This document shows, piece after piece, positions 1 through 8,336 of a DNA stretch of 64,000 nucleotides (position 1 is its first letter; each line of letters starts with the position of its first letter). Origin of the DNA: Rubrivivax sp. A210 (GTDB lineage Bacteria > Pseudomonadota > Gammaproteobacteria > Burkholderiales > Burkholderiaceae_C); the NCBI RefSeq assembly GCF_904426505.1, contig NZ_CAJGBN010000001.1:62001-126000 (forward strand), given 5' to 3'. The notes under the pieces were generated by a model. The model was not told the origin of the DNA, searched no databases, and saw nothing but the letters and a program-made list of their open reading frames with translations. The translations under genes were made by a program, and so were the position numbers.

Positions 1-3000
1 GCGCTGCTGTTCGAGCGCCGGCCGCGCCTGGCCGGCGAAAGCGCGCTGCACCTGGCGCATTTCCTGGCCGAAAGCACGCCGCCGGCCACCGCGCTGTCCT
101 ACCAGGTCGACCGTCAGCTCTGGCGCGGGCGCAGCCGCGCCGCCCACGCGCCGCGCGCCGCGCTCCAGCCCTGGCCGACCGGCGGCGCGGGGCGCACGGC
201 GCTGGACACCGGCCTCGACCCGGTGTGCGCGCTGGCCGTGCGCTTGTTCATCGCGCCCGGCGCGCAGGCGCGGCTGACCTTCGCCACCGCGGCCTCGGCC
301 CACGAGCCCACGCTGCAGGCGGTGCTGGACAAGTACCGCCAGGCCAGCCATGTGGCGCGCGCCTCGCTGATGTCGGCCACGCTGGCCGGCATCCGGCTGC
401 GCGGGCTGGGCATGGACGCCGAGACATTCACCACGCTGCAGTCGCTGACCACGGCGCTGATGCTGAGCCTGACACGGCCCCAGCCCGCGCCGGCGCCGCT
501 GTGCGACCGCCGCCTGCTGTGGCGCTTCGGCCTCTCGGGCGAGCGCCCGCTGGTGCTGGTGTCGGCGGCGGCGCTGCAGGGCCTGGGCCTGGTGCGCGCG
601 CTGAGCCAGGCGCTGAGTCTGTGGGCCTGGGGCGGCGTGGCCTGCGACCTGGTGGTGATCAATGCCGAGCCGGCCTCGTACCTGATGCCGCTGCAGCGCG
701 AACTGGCGGCGTTGCGCGACCGCCATGACCTCGAGGCGGGCGGCGGCGTCGGCACCGGGGGCACCGGCAGTGTGTCCAGCGGCTGGCACCTGCTGCGCGC
801 CGACGACTTGTCGGCCGACGAACTGTGTACGCTGCAGGCTCTGGCCCGCGTGCGCCTGCAGGCCGACGGGCGCCCGCTCGCCCACCATCTGAACGAATGG
901 GCCGGGACGCACGAGCTCGCGCTGCAATGGCGCCAGGCCGCGTCGCAGGCGGTGCTGGCCAGCGCGCCCCACCTGGCCCACGAGGTGGCCGCACCCCAGG
1001 GCCGCTTTGCCGACGACGTGGCGGGGGAGTTCCGCTTCGACACGTCCACCACGCTGCGGCCGCCGCGGCCCTGGATCAATGTGCTGGCCAACCCCGGCTT
1101 CGGCTGCCATGTCTCTGAGACCGGCGCCGGCACGGTCTGGGCGCTGAACAGCCGCTTGAACCAGCTCACCGCCTGGTCCAACGACGCCGTGGCCGACCCG
1201 GCCTCGCAATGGCTGCTGGTGCAGGACAGCCGCACGCGCGAGGTCTGGAACGTGGCGCCGGCGGCCTGGGGCGCGGTGGGTGGGCCCGGCGAGGCGCCGC
1301 CGCTGTTCCATGTGCGCCACGGCCAGGGCTACACCCGCATCAGCCACCAGCGCGACGAGCTGGAGATCAGCGTCTGCTGGTGCGTGGACGCCGACGCGGC
1401 GGTGCGCCAGCTGCAGCTGCGCATCGTCAACCACGGCGCGCGCAGCCGTTCGCTGCGCCTGGTGGGCCTGTGCGAATGGATGATGGGCGCGCAGCGCGGC
1501 GACCGCGCCACCGTGGAGACGGCGCACCACCGCCTGCGCGGCGCCCACGAGCGGCGGGCGCTGCTGCTGGCCACCCAGCGCGAGCGCGCGGCCGGCTTCG
1601 GCGGCGGCACGGCTTTCCTGGCCTGGGTGGCGCCGCCGTTGCCGGTGGCCGAGGGCGAAGGCCACCCTGACCCCGAAGCCGAGGATTGGACCTGCGACCG
1701 GCGCGAGTTCTTCGATGCCCGCGGCCGCCCGGTGCTGCCCGACCACCTGGGCCGCCAGCAGGGCGCGGGCCTCGACCCCTGCGCCGCGCTGGCCCTTCAG
1801 CTGGAGCTGCCCGCCGGCACCGCCGCCGAGCGCGTGCTGCTGCTGGGCTGGGCCGCCAGCCCCGAGCAGGCGCAGCAACTCGCCGCCCAGGCCCTGGCCG
1901 TGCCGGCCCACCAGCGGCTGCAGCGTGCGCGCCTGGGCTGGGATCAGCTGCTCTCGGCCACCACCGTGAAGACGCCCGACCCGCTGTTCGACGCCCTCGT
2001 CAACCGCTGGCTGCTCTACCAGACCGTGGCCTGCCGGCTGTGGGCCAAGGCCGGCTTCTACCAGGCCGGCGGCGCCACCGGCTTTCGTGACCAGCTGCAG
2101 GACAGCATGGCCCTGGCCTGGGCCGCACCGGCCCAGCTGCGCGAGCAGATCCTGCGCTGCGCCGCGCGCCAGTTTGCCGAGGGTGACGTGCAGCACTGGT
2201 GGCATGCGCCCCAGGGCGCCGGCGTGCGCACGCATTTCTCCGACGACCTGCTGTGGCTGCCGCATGCGCTGTCGCACTACCTGCGCCGCAGTGGCGATGC
2301 CGGCGTGCTCGACGAGCAACTGCCTTTCATCGAAAGCCCGCCCATCCCGGCCGGCGCCGAAGACCTGTACGGCACGCCGACGGTTGGCAGCGAGCCGGCC
2401 AGCGTCTACGAACACGCCGCGCGCACGCTGGACCGCAGCCTGGGCGTCGGCGTCCACGGCCTGCCGCTGATGGGCAGCGGCGACTGGAACGACGGCATGA
2501 ACCGCGTCGGCCACCAGGGCCGCGGCGAATCGGTCTGGCTGGCCTGGTTTCTTTGCCGCGTGGTGGCCGATTTCGGCCCCGTGGCGCGCCAGCGCGGCGA
2601 GGTCGGAAGGGCGCAGCGCTGGGACGATGCGGCGGCCGGCTGGCGCACCGCGCTGGCCGGCCCGGCCTGGGACGGCCAGTGGTATGCGCGCGCCTTCTTC
2701 GACGACGGCCAGCCGCTGGGCGCCCAGGCCAATGCCGAGGCCCGCATCGACCTCATCGCCCAGGCCTGGTCGGTGCTGGGCACCGATGAACAGCCCGAGA
2801 ACCGGCCCGAACGCCAGGCACTGGCGCTGGAGGCCGCGCATGCGCTGCTGGTGGACGAGGAGGCCGGCTTGATTCGCTTGCTGCACCCGCCGCTGGTGGC
2901 GGCTCAGCCCAGCGCCGGCTACATCCAGGCCTACCCAAGCGGCGTGCGCGAGAACGGCGGCCAGTACTCGCATGCCGGCGTCTGGGCGCTGATGGCGCTC

Positions 3001-3519
3001 TCGGCCTGGGCCCAGCGGAATGCCGATCAAGCCGACCCGGCGCCAGCGCTCGACCGCGCCTGGCAGTACTGGAAGTACCTGAGCCCGGCCCACCGCGCCG
3101 CCCACCCGACGCAGGCCGCGGCCTACGGCATCGAGCCCTATGTGATGGCCGGCGACGTCTACAGCGCGCCGCCCTATGTGGGGCGCGGTGGCTGGAGCTG
3201 GTACACCGGCAGCGCGGCCTGGATGCACCGTGCGGCCATCGAATCGGTGTTCGGGCTGGACATCGACGCGCAGGCGCTGCGCTTCAAGCCCGGCCTGCCC
3301 AGCCACTGGCCGCGCGCCGAATTGACACTCCGGCGCGCCGGGCTGGAGCTGAACTTCCTGCTGCTGCGCGCCGGCCCCGTGGAGGCGGCGCGAGCCGCCG
3401 CGCCCTGGACGGGCGGGCGACGGGTGAAGCTGCTGATGCCGGGCCAGGAACTGGCGTGGCCGGGCCTGGAATCGCCGGCCTGGTTTGTCGTGCCCCTGCT
3501 GCCGGCCGCCGCTGCGTGA
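1..3519 (+). CDS. Cyclic beta-1,2-glucan synthase-like protein, C-terminal part (GH94), 5' end outside window
   Basis: The reading frame is open from base 1, so the gene starts upstream and about 1172 residues are visible. The sequence matches the C-terminal half of NdvB/ChvB-type cyclic glucan synthases: a carbohydrate-binding beta-sandwich region followed by a GH94 phosphorylase-like (alpha/alpha)6 domain. The motif GSGDWNDGMNRVG near base 2475 carries the Asp that serves as general acid in GH94, and the ending with YVMAGDVYSAPPYVGRGGWSWYTGSAAWMHR is typical of the family. In known enzymes this part controls glucan chain length while the upstream GT84 part synthesises it at the inner membrane; the GT84 part would lie outside the window. 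The product would be a periplasmic osmo-protective glucan. The family call is firm; chemistry and linkage are inferred. Confidence 0.85.
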   Translation, partial: ALLFERRPRLAGESALHLAHFLAESTPPATALSYQVDRQLWRGRSRAAHAPRAALQPWPTGGAGRTALDTGLDPVCALAVRLFIAPGAQARLTFATAASAHEPTLQAVLDKYRQASHVARASLMSATLAGIRLRGLGMDAETFTTLQSLTTALMLSLTRPQPAPAPLCDRRLLWRFGLSGERPLVLVSAAALQGLGLVRALSQALSLWAWGGVACDLVVINAEPASYLMPLQRELAALRDRHDLEAGGGVGTGGTGSVSSGWHLLRADDLSADELCTLQALARVRLQADGRPLAHHLNEWAGTHELALQWRQAASQAVLASAPHLAHEVAAPQGRFADDVAGEFRFDTSTTLRPPRPWINVLANPGFGCHVSETGAGTVWALNSRLNQLTAWSNDAVADPASQWLLVQDSRTREVWNVAPAAWGAVGGPGEAPPLFHVRHGQGYTRISHQRDELEISVCWCVDADAAVRQLQLRIVNHGARSRSLRLVGLCEWMMGAQRGDRATVETAHHRLRGAHERRALLLATQRERAAGFGGGTAFLAWVAPPLPVAEGEGHPDPEAEDWTCDRREFFDARGRPVLPDHLGRQQGAGLDPCAALALQLELPAGTAAERVLLLGWAASPEQAQQLAAQALAVPAHQRLQRARLGWDQLLSATTVKTPDPLFDALVNRWLLYQTVACRLWAKAGFYQAGGATGFRDQLQDSMALAWAAPAQLREQILRCAARQFAEGDVQHWWHAPQGAGVRTHFSDDLLWLPHALSHYLRRSGDAGVLDEQLPFIESPPIPAGAEDLYGTPTVGSEPASVYEHAARTLDRSLGVGVHGLPLMGSGDWNDGMNRVGHQGRGESVWLAWFLCRVVADFGPVARQRGEVGRAQRWDDAAAGWRTALAGPAWDGQWYARAFFDDGQPLGAQANAEARIDLIAQAWSVLGTDEQPENRPERQALALEAAHALLVDEEAGLIRLLHPPLVAAQPSAGYIQAYPSGVRENGGQYSHAGVWALMALSAWAQRNADQADPAPALDRAWQYWKYLSPAHRAAHPTQAAAYGIEPYVMAGDVYSAPPYVGRGGWSWYTGSAAWMHRAAIESVFGLDIDAQALRFKPGLPSHWPRAELTLRRAGLELNFLLLRAGPVEAARAAAPWTGGRRVKLLMPGQELAWPGLESPAWFVVPLLPAAAA

Positions 3520-3537
3520 GGCCGCAGCGGCGGCCGG
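3502..3537. terminator. Bidirectional hairpin between convergent genes
   Basis: A perfect 14-bp inverted repeat (arms 3502-3515 and 3524-3537, 8-nt loop) overlaps the stop codon of the glucan synthase gene. It sits between two convergent genes. There is no T-run, so it may act as a 3' stabiliser or a Rho-assisted stop rather than a classical intrinsic terminator. Confidence 0.5.
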
Positions 3538-3547
3538 GCGGGCGCGA

Positions 3548-4543
3548 TCAGCGCGGCGCGATGGCGCCGGTTTCGTCGGACAGCACGATCTCGACGCGGC
3601 GGTTCATCTGGCGCCCGCCCGAGCTGTCGTTGCCGGCCACCGGGTACGACTCGCCATAGCCTGCCGCGGCGAGCTGGCCGCGGTTGACGCCCATGCCGAT
3701 GAGCGCCGCGAGCACGGCATCGGCACGGCGGCCCGAGAGCGCCATGTTCGTGCTGTCGCTGCCGGTGCTGTCGGTATAGCCCTCGATGGCGGCCTTGCGC
3801 TGCGGGTACTCCTTGAGGAAGCCGCTCAGGCGCTCGATGCCGCGCATGCCGCCCGACTTGAGCTGGGCCTGGTTGGTGTCGAAGAGCACGTCGCCGATGG
3901 TGATGACCATGCCGCGCTCGGTCTTCTTGGCGTTCAGCTCGCGCAGCTGCGCTTCCAGCGCAGCGTTGCGGCGCTGGCTGTCGTCGGCCTGCTGCTGGGC
4001 GCTGGCCGCAGCCTGCATCGAGGTCGCGGCCTGCTGCTGCGAGGCGTCGGCGCGCTGCTGCGAGGCATTGGCCTGCTGCTGGGCCGAACGGGCCTGCTGC
4101 TGCGAGGCCGCCGACTGACGCTGCGAGTCGGCCGCGTCCTGGGTGGCGACGGCGGCGGTGCGGGTGGCGGCGTCGGCCTCGCGCGTGCGGGCGTCCAGGC
4201 GCAGGCGGTCGCGCGCCGCGCCGGCCTCGGCCACGGTGGCCTCGGCATCCTTGCGGCCGGCGGCCTCGGTGGCCAGGGCCACGCGCTGGCGTGCCAGGTA
4301 GGCGAGCTGGGTGACCTTGCTGCTGTCGTCATCGCGGGCAAAGGCCTCGTTGGCGCGCGCCAGCGCATCGGCAGCCTGTCGCATCTCGGCCGGGGCCAGG
4401 GTCTGGGTCTGGCTGCTGGCCTGGGCGTCGCGGTATTCGCTGCGCGCCTGGTCGAGCATGGTGTTGTGGGCCGGCATCGAGCCGCAGGCGGCCAGGGTGG
4501 CGGCGGCGAGCAGGGTGAGGGTGTAGAGGCGAAGGGGGTTCAT
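3548..4543 (-). CDS. OmpA-family lipoprotein with N-terminal DUF4398-like helix and Gln/Ala-rich coiled coil
   Basis: 331 residues. The N-terminus is a lipoprotein signal with lipobox LAAC (Cys about 20). A DUF4398-like helical region (about 25-100) is followed by a long Gln/Ala-rich segment (about 120-200) with repeated ASQQQA-like units that should form a coiled coil. The C-terminus is an OmpA-like peptidoglycan-binding domain (about 215-325) with the TDSTGSDSTNMALSGRRADAV and NRRVEI motifs. The likely role is an outer-membrane lipoprotein spanning the periplasm to the cell wall. It lies 57 nt downstream of a DUF4398 lipoprotein on the same strand and is probably co-transcribed with it. Confidence 0.85.
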   Translation of the reverse strand: MNPLRLYTLTLLAAATLAACGSMPAHNTMLDQARSEYRDAQASSQTQTLAPAEMRQAADALARANEAFARDDDSSKVTQLAYLARQRVALATEAAGRKDAEATVAEAGAARDRLRLDARTREADAATRTAAVATQDAADSQRQSAASQQQARSAQQQANASQQRADASQQQAATSMQAAASAQQQADDSQRRNAALEAQLRELNAKKTERGMVITIGDVLFDTNQAQLKSGGMRGIERLSGFLKEYPQRKAAIEGYTDSTGSDSTNMALSGRRADAVLAALIGMGVNRGQLAAAGYGESYPVAGNDSSGGRQMNRRVEIVLSDETGAIAPR

Positions 4544-4600
4544 GGGAGCTTTCGTTGGGGGGAAGGAGGCGGGCTGAGGGGTGAGGGCGGCCGGGCCGGC

Positions 4601-5002
4601 TCAGGGCTTTTTGCGCGACATTTCCTCGCTCAGCGCGCGGTCGGCCTGCTGCATCGCGTCGGAGGCCTTGCGCGCCTTGGCCGATTCGGCCTTGGCCTCG
4701 GCCAGCTGGGCGTCGACCTGGACCTGCTGCGCCAGCGCCAGCGCGGTGTCGTGGTCCTTGGCGGCGAGGGCCGAGTTGGCGCGGCCGAGCTTCTCGCGCG
4801 CCTTGGCCATGTCGGCCGGGGCGAACTCCACCGCGCCGGCGCTCACGGCATGGGCCATGGCGGCATTCGCCACCGCCATCTGCGAGGTCGGCGGCGGGGT
4901 GGAGGCGCAGGCGGCGAGGGCCAGGGCGGCGGCGAGCAGGCTGGCGCTCAGCGCGGCGCGGCGGGTGGCACGGTGCGGCGTGGGGTGGCGGTCGTGGTTC
5001 AT
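4601..5002 (-). CDS. DUF4398 domain lipoprotein
   Basis: 133 residues. After a basic N-terminus and a hydrophobic stretch there is a lipobox ALAAC (Cys about 32), then a helical hairpin with AMAHAVSAGAVEFAPADMAKAREKL, typical of DUF4398 proteins that are often encoded next to OmpA-like proteins. It resembles the N-terminal part of the following OmpA protein, which suggests duplication or a functional pair at the outer membrane. Function is unknown. It is transcribed away from the BON lipoprotein gene, with a GTNNG-N4-CGCAC box about 100 nt upstream. Confidence 0.8.
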   Translation of the reverse strand: MNHDRHPTPHRATRRAALSASLLAAALALAACASTPPPTSQMAVANAAMAHAVSAGAVEFAPADMAKAREKLGRANSALAAKDHDTALALAQQVQVDAQLAEAKAESAKARKASDAMQQADRALSEEMSRKKP

Positions 5003-5102
5003 CGGGTGTCCTGTCTTGAAGGCGGGGGCGCGTTCGGTGTGCGTGCCATCACGGCATCACCCACGAGCCCTGCGGCAGAGGGTGGCGCGCACGGCGCGGC
5101 GG

Positions 5103-5121
5103 GGTCGGTGCGCTGCCACAC
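5103..5121. promoter_or_regulatory. Regulon box in divergent 5003-5224 region, no clear -10
   Basis: Read on the minus strand this is GTGTGGCAGCGCACCGACC, a good match to the 19-bp box found upstream of many genes here. It lies about 101 nt from one start codon and 103 nt from the divergent one. At the expected distance no TANNNT hexamer is present, so which gene it serves is uncertain. Confidence 0.5.
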
Positions 5122-5224
5122 GCTGGCGCCAAAAGGGATGGCGACCTACAGCGCGTGGCGCGCTTGGCCTATCGGCAGGCCGACGGCCGCTGCCTAGAGT
5201 GGCTCACCACCACGGAGAACCACC

Positions 5225-5539
5225 ATGAACAAGCGCCCCCTCCTGTCCACCCTGCTCGCCACGCTGGTGCTCGTCACCGCCTCCGGTTGCGCCGTCACGC
5301 GCGGCCAGGAATCGGTGGGCGCCTATGTCGACGACACCGCCATCACCACCTCGGTGAAGGCGCGCTTCCTCGACAACAAGTCGGTCGACGGCACCTCGAT
5401 CAGCGTGGAGACGCTCAACGGCACCGTGATGCTCTCGGGCTTTGCCAAGAGCGGCAACGAGAAGGCCATGGCCGAGACGCTGGCCTGGAAGGCCAATGGC
5501 GTGAAGGCCGTGAGGAACGAGATCGCCATCCGGCCCTGA
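5225..5539 (+). CDS. BON domain lipoprotein
   Basis: 104 residues: signal peptide with lipobox ASGC (Cys about 22), then a single BON domain (about 35-103) with VKARFLDNKSVDGTSISVETLNGTVMLSGFAKS and a closing VKAVRNEI. BON domains bind membranes or phospholipid surfaces, as in OsmY and DolP, so an osmotic or envelope-stress role is likely. Start ATG follows CACGGAGAACCACC. It is first in a plus-strand run with csbD and two small secreted or membrane proteins. Confidence 0.85.
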   Translation: MNKRPLLSTLLATLVLVTASGCAVTRGQESVGAYVDDTAITTSVKARFLDNKSVDGTSISVETLNGTVMLSGFAKSGNEKAMAETLAWKANGVKAVRNEIAIRP

Positions 5540-5579
5540 GCCCGGCCGCCTTCCCTTCAACCCAACACAAGGAGCCGCT

Positions 5580-5813
5580 ATGAACTGGGACCGTATCCAG
5601 GGCAACTGGAAGCAGACCGTCGGCCATGCCAAGGAGCAGTGGGGCAAGCTCACCGACGACGACCTCGAGGTCGTGGCCGGCCGCCGCGACCAGCTGGCAG
5701 GCAAGCTGCAGGAACGCTACGGCATTGCCGTACACGAGGCCGAAAAGCAGATCGCCGAATGGCAGCGCAAGGTCAGCGACGCCTGGTTCAAGACCGACAA
5801 GGCCAAGAGCTAG
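5580..5813 (+). CDS. CsbD family stress protein
   Basis: 77 residues. It opens MNWDRIQGNWKQTVGHAKEQWGKLTDDDL, the standard CsbD signature, and is predicted to be a small helical cytoplasmic protein without a signal. CsbD proteins are induced in general stress responses; their molecular function is not known. An AAGGAG ribosome-binding site lies just before the ATG. It sits 40 nt after the BON lipoprotein gene and 3 nt before the next small gene. Confidence 0.92.
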   Translation: MNWDRIQGNWKQTVGHAKEQWGKLTDDDLEVVAGRRDQLAGKLQERYGIAVHEAEKQIAEWQRKVSDAWFKTDKAKS

Positions 5814-5816
5814 GTC

Positions 5817-6023
5817 ATGTCACCCGCCCGGCGCTGGGCGACCCTGCTGGCCCTGTTGGCCATGCTCGGCCTGCTGCTGAGCTTTGACCGCGTCGTGCGC
5901 CAGGCGGTGGTTGACGGCGCCTTGCGCCGGGCGGCCGTGATCGAACGCGCGAACGCGGTCTGGCGCTGCAACGGCCTGCCGGGCCGCCAGGCCCGTGCCG
6001 ACTGCCACGGCGCCCTGTCCTGA
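5817..6023 (+). CDS. Small single-pass membrane protein, unknown
   Basis: 68 residues. One hydrophobic segment (about 8-24, WATLLALLAMLGLLLSF) is followed by a basic region and two Cys residues near the C-terminus (WRCNGLPGRQARADCHGAL), which could form a disulfide in the periplasm. It starts 3 nt after the csbD stop, consistent with co-transcription. I do not recognise a family. The frame could be fortuitous, but position and composition favour a real gene. Confidence 0.5.
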   Translation: MSPARRWATLLALLAMLGLLLSFDRVVRQAVVDGALRRAAVIERANAVWRCNGLPGRQARADCHGALS

Positions 6024-6087
6024 GGGCAGGCGCCCTCCACGGATGCCGGCCCGTCGCTCGGCAGGTCTGTCATCGAAGGAATCCACC

Positions 6088-6528
6088 ATGAAGCCTGTGC
6101 AAACGAATACCCTGCCCGTGATCGCCCTGGCCGCCTTGGCGATCGTGGCCTTCGTGGGCAGCGTGGCGGCCACCGCCGCACTGGCCGCCCCGGCCACCCC
6201 CGCAAGGGCCAGTGCGGCAGCCGATGCCCAGGCGCTGTACCGCGACGAGCTGGCGGTGTGCCGCAGCGGTGCTTCGCTGCAGGGCCGCGAGACCTGCGCC
6301 TACGAGGCCAAGTCGGCCTACGAGCAGAACCGTCGCGGCGCGCTGCAGGACCGCGACCCGAGCTACCTGCGCAACACCAGCCAGCGCTGCGATGCGCTCG
6401 CCGGCGCCGAACGCCTGGCGTGTACGCGGCGCATGAAGGGTCAGGGCAGCACCAGCGGCAGCGCCGCCACCGGCGGCATCTACCGCGAGCTGGTGACGCG
6501 CAGCAACGAAGATCCTGCGGCCGAGTGA
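6088..6528 (+). CDS. Exported small protein with conserved Cys, unknown
   Basis: 146 residues from the ATG at 6088, preceded by GAAGGAATCCACC; the frame is open further upstream but that start has no support. The N-terminus is a signal peptide or signal anchor (hydrophobic about 9-30, ending LAAPATPA). The mature part contains four Cys (AVCRSG, ETCAYE, QRCDAL, LACTRR) spaced as for two disulfides and the phrase RDEL..YRDELAVCRSGASLQGRETCAYEAKSAY, seen in hypothetical Burkholderiales proteins. Function is unknown. It ends the plus-strand stress run. Confidence 0.7.
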   Translation: MKPVQTNTLPVIALAALAIVAFVGSVAATAALAAPATPARASAAADAQALYRDELAVCRSGASLQGRETCAYEAKSAYEQNRRGALQDRDPSYLRNTSQRCDALAGAERLACTRRMKGQGSTSGSAATGGIYRELVTRSNEDPAAE

Positions 6529-6553
6529 GGCGGGCCGCCGCGCCGCGCTCTCG

Positions 6554-7258
6554 TCAGCGCGCCGCGTCCAGCCCGCGCACCCACAGCGCGTTCGCGGTTT
6601 CGAAGATGGCCGGTCCGGCCCAGCGCTCTCCCTGGGTGGCCAGGCGCGCCCAGGCCAGGGTGTCGTGGGCGCCGCCGGGGTCTTGCAGCAGCGTGCGTTC
6701 GGCCACCAGCCAGGCGTGCAGCCGCGCGTACAGCGGGCGGTGGTGCTGGTAGGTCCAGGCCAGGCCCACCAGGTCGGCATAGGCCTCCTCGCGCCGCACC
6801 GCCTGGCGGTCCTCTTGTTCTGCCTGGGCGTTCATCGCCGTGGACCTGGTCTGGGCGTGGCCGTCCGGCAGCGCATGCCAGGCCCCGCCGACATGGCGGC
6901 GGCAGTGGCCCAGCTCGTGCGCGGCCATCAGCTCCAGCGTGGCGTCCAGCAACTCGGGCGCGATGCGCGAGAGCGTGGCCTGCACCTCGGGGTTGCCGCG
7001 CATCGAGAACACGAATTTGCAGCGGCCATCGATGTAGGCCAGCGCAATGGGCGGCAGGCCCGGTGAGGGCTGGGGCTGCACCACCACGTCCAGCGGCAGC
7101 CCCTCGTCGCGGGCGTAGAGCAGCACGGGCCAGGTGCCGGCCAGCCAGCGCTCTTCGTCGGGGGTCAGCCGGGCGGTGGGCTGGGACTGGGCCATGGCCG
7201 AGCTGGCGCACAGCAGCAGCCCGGCGATGCCCATGCAGATGTTCTTCTGCCCCTTCAT
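6554..7258 (-). CDS. Putative secreted zinc-binding protein with HELGH motif
   Basis: 234 residues from the ATG at 7258, chosen because it gives a good signal peptide (MKGQKNICMGIAGLLLCASSAMA). The centre holds AAHELGHCRRH, an HExxH zincin-type motif, and a later RREEAYADLVGLAW segment supplies a plausible third ligand (Glu or Asp), as in gluzincin-type peptidases. Length and overall sequence match no peptidase family I can name. It probably acts in the periplasm. It is convergent to the preceding plus-strand gene and co-directional with the crystallin-domain gene. Confidence 0.65.
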   Translation of the reverse strand: MKGQKNICMGIAGLLLCASSAMAQSQPTARLTPDEERWLAGTWPVLLYARDEGLPLDVVVQPQPSPGLPPIALAYIDGRCKFVFSMRGNPEVQATLSRIAPELLDATLELMAAHELGHCRRHVGGAWHALPDGHAQTRSTAMNAQAEQEDRQAVRREEAYADLVGLAWTYQHHRPLYARLHAWLVAERTLLQDPGGAHDTLAWARLATQGERWAGPAIFETANALWVRGLDAAR

Positions 7259-7383
7259 GGGGGCAGTGTCGTCCAAATGTCCGCCGAACCTGAGCCCGGC
7301 GCGCCCACGCGGGCGCGCAGTGTGTGTTGCTGCGCTGAATCAGGGGCCTGGCCGGACCGGGCTGCCGGCTGGCGGTGGTGCGG

Positions 7384-8217
7384 TCAGGCGCGCGGTTCTC
7401 CCAGACGGTTGACGGTGATGGTCGGGCCCGGCGCCGCCATCAGCTGGACCTGGTGCTCCTGGCCGCGGAAGCGGTAGGTCACGTCCCAGTAGGCCGGTGT
7501 CGCCGGGCGCGGGCCGTCGGCGCAGCGCTGGACATCGCGCGTGACCTGGCGCGAGCCGTCCTGGTTGCGGCCGATGTTGGAGCCCACGGCCGCACCGGCC
7601 ACCACGCCGCCGACGGTGGCGATGTCGCGGCCGCTGCCGGCGCCGACCTGGTGGCCCAGGATGCCGCCGATCACGGCGCCGAGGATGGCGCCCGGCACGC
7701 GTGCGTCGCCGCGGCTCTCGCTCACCTGTTCGCGTTCCATCCAGCAGCGCTGGGCGGGGGCGCCGAAGACGGCGCGCGCCGAGCTGACCGGCGCCTCGAA
7801 CAGGCGCTCGCTGTCGCGGCGGCGGAAGTCGCCCACCACCTCGGGGTGGGGCGCGTACCGATCATCGTCGACCTGGGCGCGTCGGCCTATGCTGCGCACC
7901 GAGGACACGCGGTCGTTCAGCCCCATCGCCGCCAGCGAAGGGTATTGCCCCGGCCTCAGCACGGTGCAGCGGCCCTCGAAGCGCGAGTCCTCGCAGATCA
8001 GCCAGCGGTCGCTGGTGACCACGGCCGAAGACGCGCGGTCATTGAAGCCGCGGCGCTGCAGGTCGGGCACCGGGATGGTGGTGGTGTAGCTGCGGCCGCG
8101 GAAGCCGTCGTGCTCATAGAAGGTGACCTGGGCCTGGCTGCCCGAGGCCGCCGTGAGGCCGGCGAGGCCGAGGGCCAGGGCCCGCCATTGCGGGCTTGGG
8201 GTGCGGGGTGTGCGCAT
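7384..8217 (-). CDS. Beta/gamma-crystallin domain and glycine-zipper 2TM protein
   Basis: 277 residues. A signal peptide (cleavage near SGSQAQ) leads into two beta/gamma-crystallin Greek-key motifs (about 31-115: VTFYEHDGFRGRSY..., WLICEDSRFEGRCTVLRPGQYPSL). The central part has a glycine-zipper 2TM segment (about 165-215: GAILGAVIGGILGHQVGAGSGRD...GGVVAGAAVGSNIG), as in Rickettsia 17-kDa-antigen-like outer-membrane proteins. A C-terminal domain ends with DVTYRFRGQEHQVQL. The likely place is the outer membrane or periplasm; crystallin folds often bind Ca2+. GGAGAT precedes the ATG. It has its own promoter of the local regulon type. Confidence 0.8.
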   Translation of the reverse strand: MRTPRTPSPQWRALALGLAGLTAASGSQAQVTFYEHDGFRGRSYTTTIPVPDLQRRGFNDRASSAVVTSDRWLICEDSRFEGRCTVLRPGQYPSLAAMGLNDRVSSVRSIGRRAQVDDDRYAPHPEVVGDFRRRDSERLFEAPVSSARAVFGAPAQRCWMEREQVSESRGDARVPGAILGAVIGGILGHQVGAGSGRDIATVGGVVAGAAVGSNIGRNQDGSRQVTRDVQRCADGPRPATPAYWDVTYRFRGQEHQVQLMAAPGPTITVNRLGEPRA

Positions 8218-8263
8218 GATGATCTCCAGAAGTGGTTTCGGCGACCGGACAACTTCGGGTCAC

Positions 8264-8292
8264 GTCGGCAGCCCTAGGCTAGGGCTGCCGAC
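8264..8292. repeat. 29-bp perfect palindrome over the crystallin gene promoter
   Basis: Arms 8264-8277 and 8279-8292 are exact reverse complements of 14 bp around a single central base. The palindrome covers the -10 element and predicted transcription start of the gene starting at 8217. It could be an operator, or a hairpin at the 5' end of the mRNA. Confidence 0.75.
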
Positions 8293-8317
8293 CTGGCGGG
8301 TCGGTGCGTTGGCGAAC
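8276..8317 (-). promoter_or_regulatory. Regulon promoter for crystallin/glycine-zipper gene
   Basis: Minus strand: box GTTCGCCAACGCACCGACC (8299-8317), 17-nt spacer, -10 TAGCCT (8276-8281). The predicted start is near 8269, about 52 nt before the ATG. Confidence 0.7.
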
Positions 8318-8336
8318 GCTGGGCGCGCCCCTTTGC

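Noticed and set aside
3485..5197. A 570-codon plus-strand frame opposite the OmpA/DUF4398 genes
   Set aside because: Composition (Gly/Leu/Arg/Val runs) and position mark it as antisense of two genes with clear lipoprotein signals and domains.
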